A program made the translations under genes and the position numbers. Below are positions 1-12,900 of a DNA stretch of 64,000 nt, piece after piece. Numbering within the stretch: the stretch's first letter is position 1; each line of letters begins with the position of its first letter. The notes beneath the pieces were generated by a model. It was not told the origin of the DNA and searched no databases. It saw nothing but the letters and a program-made list of their open reading frames with translations. This stretch comes from Sceloporus undulatus (Eukaryota > Chordata > Lepidosauria > Squamata > Phrynosomatidae), in NCBI RefSeq assembly GCF_019175285.1, contig NC_056522.1, positions 68,404,089 to 68,468,088 on the forward strand, given 5' to 3'.

Positions 1-753
1 TCAGATGGTTTATTTTTTCTTTTAGCTACATACGCGTGCTCATGCTCTCTCTCTCTCACACACATAATACCATATCACATACCACCTTAGAAACCCCCTT
101 TCCTAAAAGATGTACATGAGGCTTGAGGTGCTGCAGCTTGAAAAATTCTAGCCCAAAGTGTCTGAGCGCACCGAGGTAAATGTACAGCTTTTTGAAGTGA
201 AGCCTTAGCAACCAAGAAGTGTATGTTTTCGGATCAATTCTTCACCAGTACATTTACAGCAACAAAACAGACCACAAATGTATATATTAATATATATCAC
301 ATAGTGAAGTCTATTCATTGTATAAAGCACACACTGAAAATATGAGGGCAGACAATATCTGTACTGAGAAATAGTAATCTAATATGGGGTCAAATAAGAT
401 ACTTAAGATAGATGTAAACTGCTCCAGTAGAATCTTGGCAAATAAATGCATCTTTAGTCTTCACAGATGGTAGTAGACATTTTTCATTAAATCAACTCAT
501 CCTTTTAAATCTTCTGTTCATTTTAAAACATCTTTCTGTCTCTATTCTGGTTGCTTGGCTATATTCTTGTCAGTTGAAAATACTAATTAAAAATGATCAT
601 CCTTAAGGGATTTCATATATATACATATAATATATATATGGAGCCTGCTGTTCTTCACCCTCTGTGCATCCACAATATTAATCAGTATATGCCATTTGGC
701 GCTGAACATTTTTTCAATATTTTTATTAACTGACATTTTTTAAACCTTTCAAG
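1..753 (+). other. ARID4B intron (partial)
   Basis: AT-rich intron sequence with a short CT/CA run at about 45-65 and TA-rich runs at 280-297 and 615-640. No exon or transposon was recognised. Confidence 0.6.
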
Positions 754-996
754 CGATGGCACCATTAAAGAGGAAGATGAAGAAGAAGAAGAAGAAGAAG
801 CAGAAGAAGAGGAGGAAGAAGAGGAAGATGGCAACAATGAGGAAGAAGAATTTGAATGTTATCCACCTGGCATGAAAGTCCAAGTGCGGTATGGACGAGG
901 GAAAAATCAAAAAATGTATGAAGCTAGTATTAAAGAATCTGATATTGAAGGTGGAGAAGTCCTTTACTTGGTGCACTACTGCGGATGGAATGTGAG
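754..996 (+). CDS. ARID4B: ARID4B exon: acidic tract and start of chromo-barrel
   Basis: Acceptor AG at 752-753 and donor GT at 997-998. The first base completes a codon from the previous exon; 80 full codons follow, then AG of a split Arg. Residues 6-31 of this piece are almost all Glu/Asp (GAA/GAG repeat). From residue 32 the conserved chromo-barrel begins with [17 protein letters not shown] and runs to HYCGWNV. This fold in ARID4 proteins binds nucleosomal or methyl-lysine ligands. Confidence 0.95.
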
Positions 997-3900
997 GTAA
1001 TTGAGATTTAGCTAGTGATTACTTCCTTAAAATTACTTCTAAAATACACGTGTGTATTATAAAACACACTGAATATTGAATTTTTTTCAATATCTCTGCT
1101 CTATGAAGATCATTGTATTGTATAAATTATTTATTTAATAGAATAAAACCACAGCAACTCGGTAATAAATAGCTCAAGCACAATAATCTTGTTCTTATGA
1201 CTCAGCTTTGCTCTCAGATAATGAAATAAAATGTGTAGACCCTTTGTTCTGCTCAGTAATGTAATGTCTCTACACATTGCTCAAAATCCAGCATGAAAAT
1301 CCAGCATACATTTTTTACAAGAAGTAGAGGTGAAGTGAGGTGTGGCTTCATCTGGAAAATGGAGTTCTTTCTGGACTATTGCATGCAAGAAGCTATAGTT
1401 CATATTCAGCATTAAACCAGATGACCAGGCTTTCTGAGCATCCAGAAATCTTATGTGCATTTTGTGGACAGCGAATACCAGTCTTTCACTTGGACAGGTC
1501 TGGTTTCTTCTTGTAGCCATATATTTCTGAAGAAGATTCATCTTGGCATACTCCCTTGTGTTTTTGTTTTTGTGTCTGAGCTTCCTATTAGTATGGCTTG
1601 ATGCCATAATTTAGTGCTTTTAGGAAGTGGTGCGTTTGGTATTTTGCCAAAAGGATTCTTCCCATTAATCTTCTTTTATGCCATTAAGTGCATTTTCTAT
1701 TCTGTGCAGTTGCAATATTGCTGTCTCCTCAGGCCCTTTCAAAAGTTTGTTTTATGACTATGTGCTTTGCAAAGTCTTCTGTAACAGAGCCCATATTTCT
1801 CATTAATACTCACATGGAATCCTCATCATCTTTGCTTGCCATTTGGATCTGCATTACTTTTATAGTAACCTTTGTCTAAGAAGGTTGGAGAGAAGCCATG
1901 GTAGACTTCTGTATTGTTGGCAGAGGCAGCCTACATGAGTCATAAGTTGAAAAACACTGTCATTCTAGCATCTGTTTTCATAAAGGAACTATTTTCGATG
2001 AAGTTGTTATTAATCAAATAAGTAAAAGGCTGATATGGAAGATTCTGGATTTTAGGCTTTTTAAAATATTGTTTCTTTAACTGTTGTTTTACTCAATACA
2101 TTTTTAACCCAAGTGGAGTACATAGTGCAAATAATGACATCTTCAAGTTTATGTTAGATTATAAATTACAAAATACAACATATCACTTGTATATGCCTAT
2201 AGTGGACTTGCATAAAGCATTTGATTTTGTCCTGCTTTGATTTCCTTTGGAAAGAAACATGTGTGCATTTTAGACTTCTGGAAGGCTTGTATATTTTAGA
2301 CTATTACTAAAATAGCACTATTATTTTATCCTTGCATTAGGATGAAGTTGAAATTTAAGCTCAGTTTTTCAGATTTTCCTTGTTTGCTTGCTTATGGAAG
2401 AAAAGGCATTGTATAGGGCAGTGATGGTGAACCTTTTCAAGGCCGAGTGCCCGAACTGCAAGCCAAAACCGTGCCATAGGTTCGCCATCACTGGTATAGG
2501 GCTAGCTGAATTTTCAGAATAATTTATAGGTCAATAATGAGGATGTAAGAATGGCTGTAGTGAAATTTGGTATAGTACAAAAACTAGGATATTAAAAAAA
2601 TGACTGTAGTTGAACCCAGATTGGTGTAAAAAGTTTGAACAGTCAAATTTGTGAGCATTTTATACTTTAATTGTGGCTTTTGTTGTTTCCCGTTGAACAT
2701 AAAATGTATTCCTAGCTTTGATTGATTGGGATAATAGTTTAATAGAGTGTTTTCAGAATCCTCTAAATTTACATGTTATTTCTTTGCGTTCTGGAATTTA
2801 ACTGAATCTCTATTACAAATGTTTAATTTAGAAGTGTGATGCTATGAGATGTTGTACTCGATAGTGTATGTAGCCTTCAAGTATAAAGACAGTGTGGTTC
2901 TAATTTAAATTCCCTATGTTGTAATGCCAGAGCCTCTACAAGTACTGCAAGTCTTAAATCAGGGATGGGCAATGTTGGCCTTCCACGTGGGTTTTTGGTT
3001 TTTTTTTTATTTTTTTTTTATTTTTGGCTTACAATTCCAGAATCCCTCACCACTGTCTATGCTAGCTAAGGATAGTGGGAGTTGTAGGTTTCCCCAACCT
3101 GTGCCCTAAATCTGTAACCTGGCCTTCTTAGTGATGGCTTTCAAGAATGGAGTAGAACTTATCATCCTGATATCTAGGCAGACAATGCCTAGATATTGTG
3201 AGAGGGAGAGAAGTAAGGAGAGGGGAACAGAGATCGTTTTGGTGGTTGTATTTGGCAAAATATATTATTTGATTATGAAGCTTCCTAATTAAACACATTA
3301 TTATGGTTCTTTGTGTCCCTCCCACTTTACACCAGCATATAATGAAGTAGGCTATATATGTTGTTCAATTTATAATGGATTGTGCATGCCTCACAGCTGG
3401 TAGAAGTATTTGTATAATCACTCTAATTATACAGTATAAGTTAGGAAAATTGTAACTGTATCATAATTGCTTTACTGTTTGGGTTCTACCCTATTCGCCA
3501 AATAGAGTATACAACTTTATTGAATATTGATACGTATTCTGATGTTTAAGGTTAGGAAACCATTTTTTGACTAAAATTTTCTATGACTGAATGGGTGAAC
3601 GTCTTTTATAATTCTGGACTTTAACACTCTTTAAGACTACCATACAGGAATATGTAGTCATTTTAAGAGATGGCAGTGAATACATTCTTAGTAACTGGAG
3701 TAGCTTTGAGAAGGAAGCTTTTATTCTGTAAATGAAATGTTCTCCTAATCTTCTATGTTGGGATTATTGAAAAGAGAAAATCACCCTGATTCATGGCCTG
3801 GTTATATACCTTTTTCTATGTGGGAGAAAGTGCCCTCTTTTTGTTTAGGGCAACATTTAACACACTAACATTTACTTTTCCTGCTCTGTACTGAATGTCA

Positions 3901-6900
3901 GGTCAGTTTAATTTTATTTCCCAAGTGGGACATGTAGTAAGTAAGTACAAGTGAGATGTTTACATTTTTCAAGTTAAGCACTTCATTATTCATTTAATAT
4001 TACTTTATCCATTGTATCAGAATTGGCTCAAAATCCTCCTCCCTCTTCTACTTCAGGCTTAAACTGAATATCATAGAATATACTGATGAGTCATTGATTG
4101 ACTTACATCCAGAAGATACCCACTAGTCACTAGCAACTAGTGCCCCCTCCCCTGCCTCTGTGCCACCCCGAAGAAATTTCTAAGCCCCCGAAATACAGTT
4201 TTAGGGGAGTGCATTGGATTTGCGGAGAGGGGATTTTTTCTGCCAGTTCTAATGAAAGAAGCAATGGAGACTCACCCAACTGGATCCCAACCACTGAAAG
4301 AAAAAGTTTAATATCTTTGAGTATTAAAAGTTTAATATCTTTGAGTTTAAAGTTGAGTGTCTCTTACAGATAAAGTCAATTTACTCTCTTTCAAGGTTGT
4401 CTGTCACTTACTGTATCTTCAAGTGATTGAGATAAAATTGGAGCAGTTTAATTAAATAAATAATGAGTAGTAGATTAGGGGACAGTAGGAGGCTTAAATA
4501 CCCTAAAGGCACCAAGTTCCATCTGATCTTGGAAACTAAACAGGGTCAGCCCTGGCTAGTCTTGGATGGGAGACTGCCAAGGAATACCTGGTGCTGCAGC
4601 CTATATTTCAAAGTAAAGAACTGGCAAAAACCACCACTGAGTATTCCTTGCCTAAGAAAACCCTTATGAAATTCATGGAGTTGTCATAAGTCAACAGGCG
4701 ACTTGAAGGCACATATATATACAGAGAGAGTGGACAGTTACTGTTCTAGTTTATGACACCTGTCTTGATTGTTCATATAGAAAGTCCTGGAATATTCAGT
4801 TTTATTCTAATTGTGATTTTAGTTGTGATAAAGGCTAGGATGACCACCAGAGCCACCCCATTGCTGATGAGCAGAGAGGAAAGTGATCTCTGAATCTGCA
4901 ACAGATTGTCCTCAAGAACTATTAAACTGACACAGAGGCCTGTTCCAGACTGCCAAAATAAAGCTGCTTCGGGTCTCTTTGGAGGTATGCTGTTTAAATG
5001 ATGCATGCATCCTAAGAATCCGGAAGCTGCACCAAAGCTGCACTCCAGTGCTTAGGAATGGAGTGTGGCTTTGGCGCGACCTCCGGACTCTTAGGACCCA
5101 TGCATCATTTAAATAGCATACCTCCAAAGAGACCTGAAGCAGCTTTATTTTGGCAGTCTGTAACAGAGTATAACAGTTTTTTCCAGTTAATTGAAAGTAT
5201 ATTATCTACCTCCTCATGAGCAAGTCAGCACGAGAACAGTTTGCCACTGTACATATTAGATTTTAAAAACATTTACCTAAAAATAAAAACTTGATGCAAC
5301 AAACAGTCATACTCAAGTCACATCCTTGAGCCCCTATATTGGAAGAAAGGCAGGATATAAGAAACTAAAATAATAATAAAAATAATACTTATCAGAGGGC
5401 CAGGATTGCCCATAGCTCCTTGTCAAGCATACAATCGGTATCAAATATAATCAGTCTGCAGTGTGCAAGATGGCTCTTAGTATTTTATTCACAGTTCAAA
5501 TTGGGCACATTTTCTTTACATTTCAGTAAGTCTGCTTAGCACATGCATAGATGGTGACTCGGATTGCTGATATGTATTGCTAAATGTATGTAATAAGTAC
5601 AGATACTTCATAAACTTTATGTTTAATGAACTAGTATGTGACCTATAAGGAGTCCTACATTTTCCTAATTTTTTAAAAAAAGAGTAGAACCAGCATGGTA
5701 TAGTGATTTGAGCATTGGACTAAGACTCTGGAGACCAATGTGCAAATATCCACTCAGCCATGGAAACCCACTAGGTGACTTTGGGCAAGTCACACTCTCT
5801 CAGCCTCAGCAGGAGGCAAAAGCAAACCTCCTCTGAACAAATATTGCCAAAAAACCCGACAAGGGACATCTTAAGTTGGAAACAACAAATGCGCACAAGA
5901 ACAACAAATGAAATATGTTCTCAATTAATGTGCTGTTTATGCTCTAAATAGAAAAATTCTAGCATCTTTGGTAAATGAACTTGTTTATATCAAGATGATT
6001 GTGCCATTGTTTGGTATTTTACACGGAAAAACTGCTAGGAAGAAGGGTAGTTGGCATGCATTACTTAGTAATTTTATTAGGAGTTTTTATCAGTACTCTT
6101 GGATATTATTAATATTAATTAAATCCAACTTTTCTTATCTTTAGATAAGACTTGCATTTCTGTTATCGAGAAACTACTGAGAACATGATGGGTTTTTATT
6201 TTTAATCCAGTAATGATATTTAAATTTATATTCCTCCAAAGTATTTTGCTTCAGTTGCCAGTCTTTCCAAATTAAGTGACAATGGCCGGAAACAGATGGG
6301 CAGGAAAGAGCGATTTCCGGCTGCTTTGGGGGCAGGGCGTTTATACATTTCATGCCCCCGAAATGGCCGGAAGCTGCATGAAGAGTGCTGCAATCTGGAA
6401 AAGCCGGCACAGAAAGGAGCGGTGAAAAGCTCATTCTTTTTCTTTCAGCTCCCCAGCTGCAGTATGGGGTAATAATATTGACCTAGGTTAAAAGGTCATT
6501 GAAAGGATTTCAGCAAGCTGAAACATGTGAAGCATTTTAGATACTGTAAAGCAAGGGTTTACAAAATTTTAGCATCTATTTGTGGACTTCTGAGTGAAAC
6601 CAGCAAGGCTTTCTGATTACAAAAAGTTTAACCATGATAAATTTTAAACAATAAGAACAGGAAAGACATCTGTTACAGGTGCCTGTATGACAGTAGCTAT
6701 TTTTTCAGCCTCTGGGATTCCTGACCTGCTTATCTTAGACTAAGTATCTATGTGGCTCTATGAGTTTTTTTAGCCTCTGGGATTCCTCACTTGGAGAATT
6801 GCTTACCTTAGACTAAGTATCTATGTGGCTCTGCTAGTCAGTGTTAAGAGTTTTGGTTTAGAATCCCTGATCTATAGTAACTGAGATGCAAATTTGTATC

Positions 6901-9900
6901 TCTATCAGAAGTTTGTCACAATGTGTGTCTTATATGGTGAACTAGACAATCTGGCTGTCCTTCCCCCCCCCAGCTATTGGTTTACACCTGACTCTAGTGT
7001 AATGACCCCCCCCTCCAGCATTTATATAGCCATTCAAAAGTTTTTATGATTGCCAAGTAATTACTACTGGTGCTATAGCATATCTAAATATCAAAAGTAC
7101 ACTATCCTTTATAAAACATATATTTGTTATTTATGCCTTGAATATCTCCCAAAACATAAGTTTACTGTATTTTATTTCCTTGCAGGTATGATGAATGGAT
7201 AAAAGCAGACAAGATAGTGAGACCTGCTGACAAAAATGTGCCAAAAATAAAGCATCGAAAGAAAATAAAGGTACTTTACTTTAGATTACTACTTAACTTT
7301 ATTGTCATGACTGAGGAGAGAAGACTAAATGACATTTAGTATAATATCAGCTGCACAAGCTGAAGATAGAATCAGCAGCACACAACATACATGCAGATTT
7401 ACTTATTATTATGGATCTCACTGAGAACTAGTATTCAGGTCTGCTCTATTAACTGTAGATAAAGCTATCGGCCCAGTATCACATCTAGCCTGTTATTTAG
7501 AGATATAGAAATGTACGTAGAGTGATGGACTTGATGGCCCTTGAGGTCTCTTCCAGTTCTTTGATTCTGTGATTCTATGATAGTTTTGATTGGCCTAGTG
7601 TTGGCTTAGTACTATTTAGTGAGCTATTATACAAACATTTGATCATCATAGAGCTCTTCTTGAAGTAGATGTTGAACTTGTGATATAAAATGAGAAATGC
7701 AAATTAGTAGTGTGAATTAGGAGCCTGTTTAGGGAAGAAGTAGAAATGATGCCCTCCAGAAGTTATTGGGCTGCAGCCGTAGCAATCATAGTAATTGGTG
7801 AAGGAATAGTACTATACATCAACCTCATGTACAAGTCGAGGGCAAATTTTGGGGCTAAAATGATGGATTTTGATATAACCCATGGATAAGTCGAAAGTAT
7901 AACTTGGGGCATATAGCATAGGATCTAAAGGATGAAGCAAAAGAAAACAGTGCCAAAGAACTTATAAAATTCCAGCAGGCATAACTTTTTGTGCTCACAC
8001 TAAAGGCTGGATGGATGCGAGGGGGGGGGTGTGCTTCCAGGACAGATTATACTCTTGCTTTTCACCACAAATTGTTCCTTTTTTAAAATAAAAGCTAAGA
8101 TACAGTACTTACATTGTCCCGTGGATAAGTCGATTGAGGGTTTTTTGGTATTTTTTAAACCTAAATTTCTAGACATGAGTATATACAATAATTTAATATC
8201 ACACCTCGGACATTCTCCAGTATTTAGCATATAAAGAAGCTCTTTACCTACCAATAGTTATAAGCGCATTTTGAGATGAGGAAATAAAATAAGTAATCAG
8301 AGTGAAGTAAAAAGCTTAGGATCTGCTCCATGGGACTTTGTATTCCACATCATGTGAGATTTCTAATAATTGAATTCTGTTTTGTGTTGAAAATATTCTG
8401 TATGTTTAATTTTTTTTATTTCAAACTAGAATAAAACTGACAAAGAGAAAGATGAGAAATATTCTCCTAAAACATTTAAGTTGCGACGTTCATCAAAACC
8501 ACCTTTTCACGCTAGTATCTCACCTGAGTTGGCATCCAAACTGGACAGCACTGAAGCCAAAGCTTCTGAAACAGCTCCAAATAAAACTTTAGATATGATT
8601 TCTATCCTAAATGGACTGCAAGGTAATGTACACAGACTTTCTAAGCAATTGTGAGAATATTTTCCAGTATTAAGGGAAAGGGGATACTTTATATAACTTA
8701 AAAGTAAATCTGTGTCTGATATTTTGTTGTGAGTAAGAATTGTTTACAGGCAACCAGGCACAAAAACTTCTGTGAGCATTATAGAGCACAATAAATACCT
8801 AATATGCCTTTGTCTATTGTTGTTTTGTTGCTTTTTTGAGGGCTAGTAAAATACTGTTTGTGCATGCTATGTGCATATTGCTATGAAAAGAATATGTGTC
8901 ACAAAAATTATTGGCAGTATTGTTGCTATGTGCCTTTATGTTAACTTATGGCAACTCTTTCATAGAGATTTCCTGGCAAGATTGAGTCAGAAGAGGTTTG
9001 CCATTACCTTTCTCTAAGGGCCAGAGCACATGGCCTGGAAGGAATGGCCACAGTCCACTCCGGCTGTGATCAGGCCAGGACTGCGGTGATCACAGTGCAC
9101 TCCTAAAGTGAGCTGCTGTCAGAGTCCCATACCATGCCGGCCATGAGTCAATCCAAATTGACTCCTTTTTGGGTTGGCTTTTAGGCCCTGAGTGCAGCCT
9201 CAGTGTGGCTTCCAGCCACTTTGGGGGAGGGGGGGGTTGCATCATATAAATGCCAAACGCTCAGAGTGGGCAGAAGCCATCTCATTTGGCCCATGTGGTT
9301 TTGGCTTAAGGCTGAGAGAGTGTGAGTTGCAAAAAGCAACCTGTAGGTTTCCAAGGCTGAGCAGGTGTTCATACCCAGGTTTCCTGGAGTCGTAGTCCAA
9401 TAATCAAACCACTACACTACATTTACTCTACTTCTGACATTTAGAACTGCTATTGAAATGTCTGTTTTCTTATGTGGAATAAATACACCAGCACCCAGCC
9501 AAATTTTCTGATTTGATGCCCACATTTCAGTGTGGAACCCAAAGATAAAATTAATAAAATTATGTTTAGCTTCAGCAGACAAAGTATATTTTTACATATA
9601 CTTCAGCCATTGTTCTAAATCTAGTTATCACACCTGGGAAGGGAATATTCAGGGGTTGACAGCAAAGAAGGGATTGTTAACTCCCCCTTCTTGATTCCCT
9701 TATAAAAGGTTGAAGATAGAATAAAGGTTCCATTTGTAAAATGTGACCTCCCCACTTCCCCAAGGTGAATTACTACAATAGAAGAGAGGAGAATGTCTAA
9801 AGGACTCCATAGTTCCATAAAATATAATATTTGTTTTGTTTCTTTTTTGGAAGCACTTATACACTGTTTGTGGCTCCTTTACTTACTTCTTTCTTTTCTT

Positions 9901-12900
9901 ATTCAACATGTTTCTCAGTACAGGTGGTGTTTATCCACTTTCATTCACCAAAAAATACTGCATTTCATCTTTAAAACTATACCTCTGATACACCCTTCCA
10001 GAACTTTCTCATTTTCTTCTTCCTCACCATACTTTCTCTTAAACTGTTTTGTCATTTATATTGAAAGTTATCAACTAGTTTGGATTGTTTAAATAATGTT
10101 TATCTCTGTGGGTGTTTATGCATATGTTTTTATTAACCAAATGTAGAGGTAATAAAAGTAATAAACATTATTTTCATTCAGAAAGTTGCAAGGAGAGAAG
10201 GAAGGACAACATTTTTGTACTCCTTGCAAAGTCATGACTTAAAGATAAATGGCTGAGATCCAGAAGCTGTGTTCTCTGAACAGAAGATCTTTCTAAAACA
10301 AAAAACAAAGCTGCTTCTTTACATATTTGTTTAATTTTTTTTAAAAAAAAACCACTAGCTTTAATTTCCTGCTCCCAAGACTGGCAAGTGTAACTTGCAA
10401 GTGCAGATGAAACTTCTGTACGTTCTCCACCTTTCTAGATAGGCTTCTGTGCAGTTGCTCATCCCTGGCATAAAGTATGGTGCATCAATTGTATGCTTAA
10501 CAAGGAAGAACTCTCCCAGTATACCCTAAGGTATACTGTGGAGACCAGGCCTCACTTACTGTAAGAGTTTCAAAAATACTGTGGAATTTTCTTAGTATAA
10601 TTGTCCAGAGACATTTTGTTGCATGGAACTTCAGAATTTTCTTAAATAGCTATCAGTGTAGCTGTAGAGTGTGTCTTTTAAAATATATGGGGGGGGGGGG
10701 GGGGAACAGCCTTTTTTCTTGTGTTATTTGATTTTTAAAATTTCAGATATAAATACGATCGTAAGGGATTTGAAAACCAACAAAAATGTTGTTTGTACTT
10801 GTAATAATTATTTGACTTTTGGGGGATAGTGACCTTTTTTACTCTTTCCTCCTGCCATTAGCTTCTGAAAGTTCTGATGACAGTGAGCCAGAAGATGACC
10901 AAAGTGCTCCAAGTGTCTGTAATAATGGTAAAGAAGAACCTAAAGATGAGGCTATGAACCAAGACAATAACGAACTCTGTCCAAAAGAGCAGAATAGCTT
11001 ATCCTTTCCTGAAGAGGGTAAAAGTCTTGAAGATGCTTCAGCCTCCAAACCTGCATCAAAATCTCCAGAAAGACTGCGGAAAGAATCGGCAGAATTATCT
11101 GATGATACTGACTATGAAGGAGAGAATGAAGTAACCAAGAAGAAGAAAGAGGTCAAAAAGGAGGCAGTGGATAAAACAAAGCCACCAGTAAAACGTGGTA
11201 AACGAAGGTACTGTGTCACAGAGGAATGCCTAAAAACTGGATCACCTAATGCTAAGGATGAAAAATCAAATGGTAAAGACATGCTTAGCTTGGAAAACAG
11301 TAGCAATAGCTCCTCAGATGAAGAAGAGGTTAAAAATAAATCAAAAACACCCAGTAAGAAGTACAATGGATTAGATGACAAAAGGAAGTCCTTACGGACA
11401 AATGCTTTTTATCCAGGTTTCTCTGAAGTGGCAGAAAAGAGAGTAAAGCTCCTAACTAATTCAGATGAGAGACTTCAGAATACAAGAGCTAAAGACCGGA
11501 AAGATGTTTGGTCAAGTATTCAGGGGCAGTGGCCTAAAAAAAACCCTCAAGGAACTTTTTTCAGATTCTGATACAGAAGCAGCAGCTTCCCCACCGCATG
11601 CCACTCCTGAGGATGTCACTCCAGAGGAACATCTGCAAACTCTTGTAGAAGAGGAAAGTTCTTTGTCCAGTTCTAAAGCTGAAAGACCTTTGCCACTCAA
11701 CACAGATACTAAGCCTGTTGAGGAAAAGCCAATTGAAATGAGTGACAAAAAAGTTGAATTCCCAAGTAGTGGCAGTAATTCGGTCCTAAATACCCCTCCC
11801 ACTACACCTGAATCACCACCATCTGTAACAGTAGCAGAATCCAGCAGACATCAATCCAGTGTATCTGTCTCTGAAACTCTGGCACCAAACCAAGAAGAAG
11901 TGCGAAGTATCAAGAGTGAATCAGATAGCACAATAGAGGTGGACAGCGTTGTAGGAGAACTGCAGGACCTCCAGTCTGAAGGAAATATATCTCCTACAGG
12001 CTTTGATGCCAGTGTCAGCTCCAGTAGCAGCAATCAACAAGAACACACGGAGAAAGGTATAAGCATTGTACTATTTACATTTACCTCTCTTCCAAATTTG
12101 ATTGTAATATCTAGATATACCACTGTAGGCATAAAACTCACAAATAGGAACTAAAATATTTTGCTCTCTCAAAAGTTGCCACCAACGCAGTTTAATTACC
12201 ATGATGTAATTGATCAGAGGTAACCAGCCTGGGATCCTGCAGATCCTTTGGACTACAACTCCCAGAATCCCTGATCATTAACTGTAATGACTAGTTTTTA
12301 TGGGAGTTGTAGCCCCATAATCTGTCAGGCACCAGATTGCTTACCCCTGTAGTAGATAGTAGTTGCCTATGGTATCTAAGAAAAAGACAGGCTGGGTCTC
12401 CTGTATCTGAAATCCTTGGGACCAAAGTGTTTTGCATGTTGGATTTTGCAATGTTTGCATATACAGAATGTGATATCCTGGAGATGAGACCCAAGTCTAA
12501 ACAGGAAATTTGTTTCATATACATAGCCTGAAAGTAATTTTATATATAATATTTTTAGTAATTGTGTGCATGAAACAAAGTTTATATACACTGAACCATC
12601 AGAAAGCAAAGGGTGTCACTACCTCAGCTACCCATGAAAAAGTTTTGGATATTTTAGTATTTTGGATTTTGGAATTCTAGATAAGAGATTTTCAACCTTT
12701 TGTTTCAGATTTCAGAACCATTTTAACTATGATACATATAGTCTACAAAGACATAGCTGTGTTCGTTTGGAAAATCAGTACGCAGAGGGATCTTGTAGCA
12801 GTTTTGAGACTAACTGAAAGAATGTTGGTAACTTGAGCTTTTGTAGACTTGAGCCTCCCTCCTCCAAATCTAAGGAAGTAGGCTGAAGTCTATGAAAGCT

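Larger units (their letters stand above)
997..7185 (+). other. ARID4B intron, 6.2 kb
   Basis: Holds a hAT miniature element (2419-2493), a palindromic element (2953-3107), a 5S-headed SINE (4490-4725), a palindromic Harbinger-like element (4940-5160), a tRNA-headed SINE (5688-5910), a related GC-richer fragment (6283-6430) and a local tandem duplication (6707-6832). The rest (about 997-2410, 3110-4480, 5910-6280) shows nothing recognisable apart from an unassigned antisense reading frame at 1281-1607. Confidence 0.6.
8623..10861 (+). other. ARID4B intron, 2.2 kb
   Basis: Holds an antisense SINE split by a Harbinger-like element (8915-9425) and a G16 run at 10689-10704. Nothing recognised in 9430-10680. 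Confidence 0.55.

Noticed and set aside
749-976. Minus-strand Phe/Leu-rich frame over the first ARID4B exon
   Set aside because: Complement of the Glu-coding repeat; shadow of a real exon.
4081-4115. Second hammerhead-like core (ctgatgagtc...gac)
   Set aside because: The GAAA segment and a stem III partner are missing.
4520-4610. 5S rRNA gene (also near 44540)
   Set aside because: Diverged, incomplete at the 5' side and fused to a SINE tail; it is a SINE head.
5691-5760. tRNA gene in SINE heads
   Set aside because: Only promoter-box similarity; no acceptor stem or complete cloverleaf, and the sequence runs on as a SINE.
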